A stretch of 64,000 nt of DNA from DATAEE01 sp963725145 (GTDB lineage: Bacteria; Acidobacteriota; Vicinamibacteria; Vicinamibacterales; 2-12-FULL-66-21). This document shows, piece by piece, positions 41,801 to 48,462 of the stretch. A model generated the notes under the pieces. It did no database searches. It had not been told where the DNA came from and saw only the letters and a list, made by a program, of their open reading frames with translations. Where the stretch lies: contig CAVRXL010000012.1 of assembly GCA_963725145.1 (NCBI GenBank), positions 992,001 through 1,056,000 of the forward strand, given 5' to 3'. A program made the position numbers and the translations under genes. Positions within the stretch are counted from its first letter, which is position 1, and each line of letters begins with the position of its first letter.

Positions 41801-42047
41801 CGAAATGATCGGTGGTATAGATGTGCCACTGAAAGTTGTCGTACCGGACGCGGTTCTTGCCGTAGTAGGGGAAGTAGGCCGTCTGGTACCTGACCCCGTT
41901 CGCCGGCCGCATCGAGCACTGAGCCATGATCGGGCGCCGCGCGGCGGGCAGCGGCGCCATCGGCGTCTGGCCGTTGGCCTCGGCGCCCGAAAGTGACGCC
42001 ACGACCAGCGTCAGTCCGACCGCGCCGAGCGGTCTCAGGTTACCCAT
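38868..42047 (-). CDS. Metalloprotease, WD40-like propeller and BamA-type barrel fusion
   Basis: A 1059-residue exported protein in three parts. The N-terminal protease (about 60-320) has H173-E174-L-T-H177 in RLITHELTHVFEF and a later E in WVDEGLANYM, a gluzincin arrangement. A TolB/PD40-like beta-propeller (about 330-650) has repeated P-D-G-K-x-I-A. The C-terminal 400 residues are an Omp85/BamA-like barrel that ends in GYDF. Comparable large proteins exist in Acidobacteriota but I know of no studied example. The propeller and protease would be displayed at the outer membrane. Start ATG 42047 has a GAGG ribosome binding site. Confidence 0.88.
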   Translation of the reverse strand: MGNLRPLGAVGLTLVVASLSGAEANGQTPMAPLPAARRPIMAQCSMRPANGVRYQTAYFPYYGKNRVRYDNFQWHIYTTDHFEIYYYPELEQHLERAAAYAESAYQQISADLKHDLAFKVPLVLYKTQAEFQQQNVIGEELPEGVLAFAEPQRDRMVLPIDEPPDQLYRLITHELTHVFEFDIIPRSLVRRGIPLWVDEGLANYMAGYWNPLDLMQVRDAAIADIVPKMSEFETQPLSGRLPYSLGHAAFEFIESRWGKEGIRQFLFSLRKAVIGGGESAYQEALRLGPEEFDEQFDKYLKDRFKPFRDKERPADYGRNLAPRPDKTKYPVVISIEPSPSGDLIAAAAGNRKDQELDIILVSTKDGSVVRNLTSGFNKDHGFEYIANAGGLRGNTVPWMAWSPVGDRIAYFARTEKQKTLILQNVITRKIEYRHELKDVDAPESPDISPDGKQVAFAALKGAVGDIFILDVESGKLTNITNDEFADYAPVFSPDGKTIAYVRRISGNDKLFMLDLQAKTSRQLTFGTHDDVGPQFLDADTLVFPSTATDPDLPVDEMVARNGNIYNIWTLNLKNGELRQYTDTLTGNLSPVVLKEGRENKIAFITYYKGEYGVHTLTRQEPVTTVASEEFGTPGPVIDFQPPLSHTLVRSNQRKKGRFEKLFLEGRPPVALGVTSGGDVFGGTQVTFTDVLGDQQFNLFVASVSQYRTMSFSYLNLSKRLQYAAQAFSQTQFFYGLQPGLLFDPSFAYIDRDFAIATRTVRGGSVFGIYPLNRYARLELSTGVFQFNEEYNDPLLEELAQDYQEQVYGSQIFRNGTIVPFGVTFVQETTIFREYGPLAGNTVSIRYDIAPKMGNTLSRQTVDADARYYMRLGTNGVLALRARGFKSWGEFPDFTYFGGNSELRGYDYLEFLGQRAFFTNAELRFPLINAMLTPLGVMGGIRGVLFFGWGGSGYNDAPFKVWDTSDAIYPTIVGFVQDPVTGQPLPVLGPPKAVTGFRLVDSRASYGVSLETFALGFPIHFDWSWRTLFNRDYEDVVYALYGGSDWFRNVKFNVWIGYDF

Positions 42048-42287
42048 ACAACACCTCAGAGAGCGGCAGCGGGAAGGCAGGCGGTCCAGCTGCGAAACGA
42101 CGCGATGTTACCACGTGTGTAAGACGGCCGCGGCATCGGCCCGGATCCAGCGAGTGTCCCCGGGAGGCCCCGTCCCGCCGCGCCTGAGCAATACATGTAC
42201 CACGAACGGGGTATCATGGATCGGTCCCAGGAATAAGATCCGGCCCCCAGGTGTTCTTCTTTGAGGGCGGCCGGTCAGCACTCAATC
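42048..42287 (+). other. Spacer before the ECF sigma operon
   Basis: A 240-base spacer without a gene. It holds a weak ECF-type promoter candidate, CGAAC (42203-42207) and GGTC (42223-42226) with a 16-base gap, in the right place to autoregulate the sigma gene. It also has a TATCAT hexamer at 42212-42217. I see no repeat or hairpin of note. Confidence 0.3.
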
Positions 42288-42911
42288 ATGCTGTTTCGGA
42301 ATCGGCCGGCGGCAGACCCGGACGCCCGCGGAGATGGAAACACCTTCTCGGACGAGGCGCTTACATATATCGATGCCTTGTATGGCGCCGCCATGCGGCT
42401 GACCGGCAGGGCGGCCGACGCCGAGGACCTGGTGCAGGACACATATGTCAAAGCGCTCCGATTCCAGGACCGCTTCGAGCGGGGCACAAATCTGAAAGCC
42501 TGGCTCTTCACGATTCTCCACAACACCTGGCGCAACACACGCCGTGCGAGCGCCCGCGATCCCATTACGATCGACAGCGAGGCGGTGGAACGGGCCGCGG
42601 ACACGACCGGCGCGGACGAGTCCCCCGAGACCCGCCTCTCGCGTCGGACGCTCGACGCAGATCTCCGTGCCGCGCTGGACTCGCTGCCCGACGCGTTCCG
42701 TCAAGCTGTGTGGCTGCGTGACGTTCAGGACTTTTCCTACGCCGAGATCGCGAAGATCCTCGGCGTGCCGGCAGGAACCGTCATGTCGCGCATCTCGCGG
42801 GGCCGGCGGCTGCTCTACGAACGACTCACGGGCGGGGGTCGGCGCGCCGACACGGCTTCGACCGCGCAGTCGGGCGAACGCTCGCTCAAGGTGGTGGGAC
42901 GATCCGCATGA
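42288..42911 (+). CDS. ECF-family RNA polymerase sigma factor
   Basis: A 207-residue sigma-70 family ECF factor. Region 2 is YGAAMRLTGRAADAEDLVQDTYVKAL with the core-binding D-A-E-D-L-V-Q-D-T. Region 4 is FSYAEIAKILGVPAGTVMSRIS, the -35 recognition helix. Start ATG 42288 gives a normal length. It is cotranscribed with an anti-sigma factor whose start overlaps its stop (ATGA), the usual arrangement for envelope or oxidative stress control. Confidence 0.93.
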   Translation: MLFRNRPAADPDARGDGNTFSDEALTYIDALYGAAMRLTGRAADAEDLVQDTYVKALRFQDRFERGTNLKAWLFTILHNTWRNTRRASARDPITIDSEAVERAADTTGADESPETRLSRRTLDADLRAALDSLPDAFRQAVWLRDVQDFSYAEIAKILGVPAGTVMSRISRGRRLLYERLTGGGRRADTASTAQSGERSLKVVGRSA

Positions 42912-43648
42912 AACGCTGCTCCGACCTCGAACCGCTCTTCGCGCCTTATGTCGATGGGGAGGCCGAGCCGGCTGCAGCCGCCGACGTCGCCGCCCACGTC
43001 CAGGCGTGTCCCCCGTGTCGCGCGGAGCTCGAGAATCAACGGGTCGCGCGCGCCCTGATGATCGAACGGCGTCGCGCGATGTGCGAGGCCGCGTCAGCTG
43101 AGCTCAGGACGCGGTGCGTCGCCGCCTGCGCGGCCCGTCGTTGGCGCCTGGCCCGATGGATGCCGCTGTCGGCCGCCGCCGCTCTCGTTCTCGCGGTGGC
43201 GGGCATCTTCCTCTACGGCAGCTTCGATCGCGGCGCCCGTGCCCTGGCGACACAGCTCGCGCTCGATCATGTGAAGTGCTTCGCCGTGTTCAAGCCGGAC
43301 GGACGGACCGATCCCAAGATACTGGCGGCGACGTGGCAGCAATCCCACGGCTGGGAGCTGCCGGTCCCGCCGCCGAACGGCACGCTCGAGTTGCTCGGCG
43401 TGCGGCGGTGCCTCAGCTCGGAAGGCCGCACCGCGCACCTCATGTATCGCCATCAAGGAAAGCCGCTGTCGTTGTTCGTCGCGAGGGACGAAGGCCGCCA
43501 GTTCAGGAGCCTCGAGGCCATGGGCTACGAGACGATCCTGTGGTCCGAGGGGAATCGGCTGTTCGTCCTCGTCGGACAGGAGTCGCGCCAGGAGCTCGAG
43601 CGCGTCGCGGCGTACGTGAAAGACACTGCTGCAAGGAGACCCGAATGA
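42908..43648 (+). CDS. Membrane anti-sigma factor
   Basis: A 246-residue protein with an N-terminal zinc-binding region (FAPYVDGEAEP, HVQACPPCRAEL), one membrane helix (about 88-108, AAAALVLAVAGIFLYG) and a periplasmic domain that ends with WSEGNRLFVLVGQ. It starts in an ATGA overlap with the sigma gene. The Cys in the periplasmic part and the TlpA-like thioredoxin downstream suggest a disulfide-related signal; this is inference. Confidence 0.88.
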   Translation: MKRCSDLEPLFAPYVDGEAEPAAAADVAAHVQACPPCRAELENQRVARALMIERRRAMCEAASAELRTRCVAACAARRWRLARWMPLSAAAALVLAVAGIFLYGSFDRGARALATQLALDHVKCFAVFKPDGRTDPKILAATWQQSHGWELPVPPPNGTLELLGVRRCLSSEGRTAHLMYRHQGKPLSLFVARDEGRQFRSLEAMGYETILWSEGNRLFVLVGQESRQELERVAAYVKDTAARRPE

Positions 43649-44235
43649 CACCCATGCTCTTGCGTTGGGCCGCCGCGGCGGCCGGCGCCGTCGCGCTCGC
43701 GTTCGTCGCGATTCCTCCGGAGGCGGAGACCGTCGGCGAGCCCGCTGGCGCAGCAGCCATCGAGACCGCTGCGAGCGGAGTGGCGTCCCCCGCGTTCTGC
43801 GACGGCAAGAAGAAGCCGGCCAGTCTCGGGTTCACCCTGAAGGACATGCACGGCAAGGACGTGCGCCTGTCCGATTTCAAAGGGAAAGTCATCCTCCTCA
43901 ACTTCTGGGCGACCTGGTGCGGACCCTGCAAGTACGAAATCCCCGCGTTCGTCGAGCTTCAGGCCAAGTACAAGGATCAGGGCTTCCTCGTCCTCGGCGT
44001 CTCGACCGACGATCCGCCGGACAAGCTCCGCGCCTTCGCGACGCAGTACAAGATGAACTATCCGGTGCTCCAGGGACGCGACCGCACGGATTTCGTGGAC
44101 GACGCGTGGGGACCGATGTGGGGTATTCCGGTGTCGTTCTTCATCGATCGCAGCGGTACGATCTGCAGGAAACACACCGGGCTCGCGACGAAGGAACAGC
44201 TCGAGAAGGAAATCAAGGCCCTGCTGGCTACATGA
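43645..44235 (+). CDS. TlpA/ResA-like thiol-disulfide oxidoreductase
   Basis: A 196-residue exported thioredoxin-fold protein. A signal anchor is followed by the active site FWATWCGPCKYE, with GFTLKDMHGKDVRLSDF as the first strand and GIPVSFFIDRSG as the cis-Pro strand. It probably reduces periplasmic disulfides, for example on apocytochrome c. An AAGGAG ribosome binding site is present, and the start overlaps the anti-sigma stop (ATGA). It likely belongs to the ECF regulon. Confidence 0.93.
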   Translation: MTPMLLRWAAAAAGAVALAFVAIPPEAETVGEPAGAAAIETAASGVASPAFCDGKKKPASLGFTLKDMHGKDVRLSDFKGKVILLNFWATWCGPCKYEIPAFVELQAKYKDQGFLVLGVSTDDPPDKLRAFATQYKMNYPVLQGRDRTDFVDDAWGPMWGIPVSFFIDRSGTICRKHTGLATKEQLEKEIKALLAT

Positions 44236-44241
44236 AATATG

Positions 44242-44317
44242 AAGGGGACAAGGAACCAGGCACTAGGGACTTGACGTTGAGTTCCTGGTTCCTAGTCCCT
44301 AGTTCCCAGTCCCTGCA
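44242..44317. repeat. Inverted word array (AGGAACCAGG / CCTGGTTCCT)
   Basis: AGGAACCAGGCACTAGGGAC followed about 20 bases later by GTTCCTGGTTCCTAGTCCC, giving a long near-palindrome between the tlpA-like gene and the next small gene. Its word is unrelated to those of the other arrays, but the inverted plan is the same. Confidence 0.8.
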
Positions 44318-44335
44318 TGATGCTATGATCCCCTC

Positions 44336-44560
44336 ATGCTGAAGGGCTTCACGCACGGGCGCCTCTCCTGCGGGTGTCGCATCGGATTCAGGGAAGGCGT
44401 TGAAGGAAGTCCCGTGACGGTCATCGTCGAGGAGAAGGCTCCCGGCTGCCCGCACACGATCCACGTCCGAGAACTGCCGCTCTACGATTATCGCGAAGCG
44501 CTTCGCCCCTCGACCCGGCTCCGGCCGATCGAGGAAGGCGAGTACGAGGAAGAGGGCTGA
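44336..44560 (+). CDS. Small Cys-containing hypothetical protein
   Basis: A 74-residue protein with C-G-C near the start and a later Cys-Pro-His (GCPHTIHVRELPLYDYREAL), ending in a Glu-rich tail. The arrangement resembles a small zinc ribbon, but I do not recognise the family. A TATGAT box lies 6 bases before the ATG, suggesting a leaderless message. Confidence 0.65.
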   Translation: MLKGFTHGRLSCGCRIGFREGVEGSPVTVIVEEKAPGCPHTIHVRELPLYDYREALRPSTRLRPIEEGEYEEEG

Positions 44561-44691
44561 GCGGCGGCCTCAGGCCCGCTCATCTTCCTCGTTCCCGCCC
44601 TGCCGCGGCAGACACTCCGACTCCTTCAACGCCCTGCACGATAGAGCGGCGGGACAGGAGGTCGAGGGGTCCACTCCCTAAAATTTTTGGA

Positions 44692-46116
44692 TTGCTGGTG
44701 TTATGTGGAACGCTGTTCGCTGGCGTCCAGCCGGCGAAGAGCGAAAGACACGCCTCCGAAGACGCCCTGGCGGGTGCGGTGTCGAGCGATCGTCTCCGGA
44801 AAGACGTTCGCGACCTGGTCGCGCTCGGACCCCGGATGGGGGGGACGCCGTCCGGTGACCTGGCCGCGGCGCACACCGACCGCCTGTTCCGTGAGATGGG
44901 GCTCGGCTCGCGCATCGAACGCGATCCACCCCTGCTTGCGCACTGGGAAGAGGAGTGGTCCGTCGAGATCGCTCCCGCGGGCGGTCGGCTCGAGTCGGCG
45001 TGGCCCTACGGTTTCTCTCCGTCCGCGAGCGGGTCCGGCGAGCTGCTCGTCGTCAAGGACCTGGCGTCGCCGGGCGTCGAGAGCTCATGGAAGGGCCGTG
45101 TCATCTATACACCGGGTAACGTGATGCGCGGCTACGCCGCCGTCGCGGCCTCGCCCCACCGTCCGCTCGCCATTCTGACGAGCCACCCGAACGATCCGAA
45201 GAAGTACGTCGACTGGTCGCGAATAGGCAGCCTACAGTCCGGCGACTCGCATCCGGTTCCGGTCTTCGCGCTCTCGTATCTGGACGGCCGCACGGTGGAG
45301 GCGGCGGCTGCGTCGAAGGCGTCGGTGCGCTTCAACCTGAAAACGACGATTCGCCGCGGGCAGCCGGCGACGACGATCGCGACCCTCGGCGGGCGCGATT
45401 CGCGGGAGCCGCGATACTACCTCGTTACGGCGCACGGCGACTCGGACGCCGGCGGCCCCGGCGCCGACGACAACGCGTCGGGAGTCGCGACGGTCCTCGA
45501 GATCGCGCGCGTGCTCAGCGCGCTCGCCAAGGACGGCCGGTTCCGGCCGGCGTTTTCGATTCGCTTCGTCATATGGGGAACCGAGTATCACTCCGCCAAG
45601 GCGTACATCGAGCGTGAGGGCGCGCGGCTCGCCGATTGCCTCGGCGTCATCAACTTCGACGAGACGGGCACCGGCGCCGAGCGCGAGGCGATTTACTTCG
45701 AGTCGAACGACGTTCCGTGGAACGCGGCGCTCCTGCGCGCGCTCGAGCGCGTTGGTGAGGATTACGTGGGGAAGCCCGGCTTCTGGCCGGAATTCACGAC
45801 GAACCCGTCGCAGGGGGGGACCGATTCCTACGCGTTTCTCCCGAAGGCGCACAAGGGACAGGACTACACGACGTTGCAGATCCCTGCGACGACGGTCTAC
45901 ACGGCGGCATGGGATGCGCTCGCCCCGCTCGCGCAGACGCCGGGCTGGGATCCGAAAGGCTGGCCGACACCCGGGCGTCTGGTCGTCGACTACTCGGCGT
46001 ACTACCACTCGAGCGGCGACACACCCGACAATACGACCGAGCGCGAGCCGCAGAACATGGTCCGCGCCGTCAAAGCGGTCGCGATCGCGCTCCTGCGCCT
46101 AACGGACAAACGCTGA
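44692..46116 (+). CDS. M28-family zinc aminopeptidase, secreted
   Basis: About 474 residues. The M28 metal-binding pattern is visible: HGDSDAGGPGADDNASGVAT (His and Asp), GTEYHSAKAYIE in the Glu region, NFDETGTG (Asp) and YYHSSGDTPDN (last His). It would remove N-terminal residues from peptides outside the cytoplasm. The start is uncertain: the TTG at 44692 gives a short signal sequence, and the frame stays open upstream without an ATG or GTG. Its end overlaps the convergent beta-sandwich gene by 18 bases. Confidence 0.85.
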   Translation: MLVLCGTLFAGVQPAKSERHASEDALAGAVSSDRLRKDVRDLVALGPRMGGTPSGDLAAAHTDRLFREMGLGSRIERDPPLLAHWEEEWSVEIAPAGGRLESAWPYGFSPSASGSGELLVVKDLASPGVESSWKGRVIYTPGNVMRGYAAVAASPHRPLAILTSHPNDPKKYVDWSRIGSLQSGDSHPVPVFALSYLDGRTVEAAAASKASVRFNLKTTIRRGQPATTIATLGGRDSREPRYYLVTAHGDSDAGGPGADDNASGVATVLEIARVLSALAKDGRFRPAFSIRFVIWGTEYHSAKAYIEREGARLADCLGVINFDETGTGAEREAIYFESNDVPWNAALLRALERVGEDYVGKPGFWPEFTTNPSQGGTDSYAFLPKAHKGQDYTTLQIPATTVYTAAWDALAPLAQTPGWDPKGWPTPGRLVVDYSAYYHSSGDTPDNTTEREPQNMVRAVKAVAIALLRLTDKR

Positions 46117-48153
46117 CGGGGGTGCGCTGCGGCCGGCCCCGTTGGCATTCACGGCCGACACGGTCGCCTTGTAATTCCCCGGCGCCAGCGGCGTAATGAG
46201 CGTCGCGACGTTAACTGAAATCTCGTTGTTGACCACCGCCGGCTTGCCCAGGTTGCGCGTCGCGACCGGCGGCGACACGCCAGGAGTATCTCCGGCGCGG
46301 AAAATCTCCAGGCGATAGGACGTCACGATCGCATGATCCGGCGACGGGTTGAACACGACACGGGTTGGCGGGCCGGACGACGCCGCCACGGTGACCGCAA
46401 CGGCGGCCGACGTGCGCGTCGCGCCCTGATTGTCGCGCGCCACGGCCGTCAGCGAGTACGCGCCGGCGGCGACGTTCGTCCACGAGTAGGTGTACGGACT
46501 GCTGGTGTCGGTTCCGAGCAGCGTCGAGCCCGCGAAAAACTGCACCTGCGAGACGCTGCCGCCCGGGTCGCTCGCGCTGGCGGTGATCGCGATCGTCGCG
46601 GGAGCGGTGAACGTGGCGCCGGAGCCCGGAGCCGTCAACGAGACCGACGGCGGTTGGTTTGAAGAGGCGGTCGAGCGAACCGTGATGCTGCTGAGCTTCG
46701 CCGTCGTCAGAACCCCCGGGCGATGGCTGGTGACGGCGAGCCCGACGTAGAGCGTTGGCGCCATCGTGATCGTCTGCGATCCAATGACCGTCCAGGTCGT
46801 GCCGTTTGCCGATTCGGAGGCCGTGAAGGTCGAGCCGACCCGCGCGATCCGGAGCCAGCGGGGCGCGGACGAAGCGCTTCCAGCGGTACTGCTGCTGTTT
46901 CCGCCGGGCACGGACCGCCGCTGAAACACGATGCCCTCGGTGCCGGTCACCAATGCCGAGGCGTGGGGCGATCCGCCAGACAGCGCCTCGCGCATCATGA
47001 CGCCGGCCTTCGCCCACGGGTCGGTCGCCTGCAGGCTGTCCACGCGGGCGACGACTTCGCCGTTGCCGGCAAGCGTCTGGTAGACGAAATGGAAACCGTC
47101 AGCCGTGCCCCAGATGTCCGCTCCGGCGCCTCGAACCGTCACGGAGTTGAAGCTGAACGTGGCGTTGCCGGCCGCTCCCACCGTGCCGACGTCTTCATCC
47201 TCCCACGGCGACACGCCGGGTCGCACCGTGATGGTCCTGGTGGAGCTCGACGCGGTCGCGCCATCGTTGTCGACCGCGACGGCCTTCAGCGTGTAGGTGC
47301 CGTCGACGACATTGCTGACCGTCGTACTGTACGGGCTCGTCGTGTCGGTGGCGATGAGGGTCGTCCCGTTGAAGAACTGGACCTGCTGAACCGTGCCGTC
47401 CGAATCGCTGGCGGACGCGCTCAGCGTGATCGTGGCCGGGGCGTCGAACTGCGCGCCGTTCGCGGGCGCCGTCAGCGACACGCCGGGTGGGCTGTTGCCG
47501 CCGCCCGTGCTCGTCACCGACACGTTGCGGAAGACTGCCGTCGACAGTACGGACAGCTTATGGCTGGTGACGGCGAGCCCGACGTAGATCGTGGAGTTCA
47601 TGATGAACGTGTTGGAGCCTGCGCTGGTCCAGGACGTCCCGTTGGAAGAGAAGTACGCTCTCAGCGTGTCACCGGTCCGCACCAGCTTCACCCACCGCGG
47701 CGCGGATGCGGTCCCCGTGTAGAGGCTGGAGGTCGTGCCGCCGGCGGTCCGGCGTCGCTGGAACCTGACGTTGCCGCCGGCGGAGACGAACACGAAGCCG
47801 TTCGCCTCCCCGCGCTCGAGCCCGTCGCGCATCATCACCCCGGCCTTCGCCCAGGGATCCGTATTAGTCACGCTGTCCACCCGCGCCACGATCTGACCGT
47901 CGCCCGTCATCGGTCGGTAGACGAAGTGGAACCCATCGGCCGTGCCCCAGACGTTCGCGCCCGAGCCGCGAACGGTGAACACACCCGAGGCATGCGAAGC
48001 GGATCCCGCCACTCCGACGGAACCAATGTCCTGGTTGTCCCATGGGGCAGGAAGCTGCGCCCAGGTCACCGCCGCGTTCAACAGCAGCGCGGTTAGGACG
48101 AGTACGGTTCTCGCGAGACACAGCTCCGCCGTTCTGAGTTTTGACTCAGTCAT
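46099..48153 (-). CDS. Secreted multi-beta-sandwich protein, tandem copy A
   Basis: A 684-residue secreted protein. The signal peptide ends VTWA. Two concanavalin/DUF1349-like domains (about 35-205 and 305-485) each begin PW(D/E)(N/D)(Q/E)D and include IVAR-V-D-S and AGVMMR. Each is followed by an Ig-like domain with VSLTAP and VQFF(N/A)G. A fibronectin-like end (about 585-684) follows. The gene therefore contains an internal duplication, and the whole gene is itself duplicated next door. Its ligand is unknown; similar domains bind carbohydrates. Confidence 0.85.
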   Translation of the reverse strand: MTESKLRTAELCLARTVLVLTALLLNAAVTWAQLPAPWDNQDIGSVGVAGSASHASGVFTVRGSGANVWGTADGFHFVYRPMTGDGQIVARVDSVTNTDPWAKAGVMMRDGLERGEANGFVFVSAGGNVRFQRRRTAGGTTSSLYTGTASAPRWVKLVRTGDTLRAYFSSNGTSWTSAGSNTFIMNSTIYVGLAVTSHKLSVLSTAVFRNVSVTSTGGGNSPPGVSLTAPANGAQFDAPATITLSASASDSDGTVQQVQFFNGTTLIATDTTSPYSTTVSNVVDGTYTLKAVAVDNDGATASSSTRTITVRPGVSPWEDEDVGTVGAAGNATFSFNSVTVRGAGADIWGTADGFHFVYQTLAGNGEVVARVDSLQATDPWAKAGVMMREALSGGSPHASALVTGTEGIVFQRRSVPGGNSSSTAGSASSAPRWLRIARVGSTFTASESANGTTWTVIGSQTITMAPTLYVGLAVTSHRPGVLTTAKLSSITVRSTASSNQPPSVSLTAPGSGATFTAPATIAITASASDPGGSVSQVQFFAGSTLLGTDTSSPYTYSWTNVAAGAYSLTAVARDNQGATRTSAAVAVTVAASSGPPTRVVFNPSPDHAIVTSYRLEIFRAGDTPGVSPPVATRNLGKPAVVNNEISVNVATLITPLAPGNYKATVSAVNANGAGRSAPPSAFVR

Positions 48154-48304
48154 TACCTCACCAGAAAAAAACAAGAAATTTAGGTTAGCCCGGGAGAGCG
48201 TTGGTTCCCGGGAGGAGCCTCGCGGTGACTGGCAAACATCTGGCCAGCTCGGCGCGGCAATTCAACGCGTAAACACGGCGAATGCGCAGCCGCGGGCAAG
48301 GTCC
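48154..48304 (-). promoter_or_regulatory. Leader of copy A with a CCCGGG stem-loop
   Basis: Two CCCGGG blocks (48189-48194 and 48207-48212) can pair around a 12-base loop, just upstream of the TTTTTTCTGGTGAGGTA ribosome-binding region. The same pair exists before copy B (50542-50547 and 50560-50565) although the loop sequence differs. The rest of this leader has diverged between copies. Confidence 0.5.
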
Positions 48305-48358
48305 GCTGTTCGAAAGTCAAACTCATCCGCACGGAAAAAATTACATCGGCGGATCTCT
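48305..48358. other. 54-bp non-coding block identical in both duplicates
   Basis: GCTGTTCGAAAG … GGATCTCT is identical to 50660-50713. It contains inverted arms ATCCGC and GCGGAT and an A6 run. It lies between the nuclease end and the leader in copy B, and between the nuclease remnant and the leader in copy A. Perfect conservation amid diverged flanks suggests function, possibly a terminator or promoter element. Confidence 0.6.
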
Positions 48359-48361
48359 GCG

Positions 48362-48434
48362 TCAGAATCTGATCCTTAGATCCGCGACGAGCGGCAGCTG
48401 CCGAAGCACTGAGCGCTTTGCGTGTGCGGGCAAC
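48362..48434 (-). pseudogene. Truncated tail of the nuclease gene at 50717-51430
   Basis: About 73 bases match the last 76 bases of the endonuclease/phosphatase gene. They read in the minus strand as …LPLVADLRIRF-stop, the same end as the intact protein (LPLVADLRVRF). Small indels break the frame near the left part. The piece lies between the duplicated genes, as expected if the duplication carried the end of the nuclease gene. Confidence 0.75.
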
Positions 48435-48462
48435 GCCAGGTGCAAGATGGGGGCTCCTGCGC

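Noticed and set aside
38829..41996. A very long open frame (over 1000 codons) on the plus strand opposite the metalloprotease/barrel gene.
   Set aside because: It is an artefact of GC-rich codon bias: its translation is rich in Arg, Glu and Val with no recognisable domain, while the opposite strand has a complete signal peptide, protease motif, propeller repeats and barrel end.
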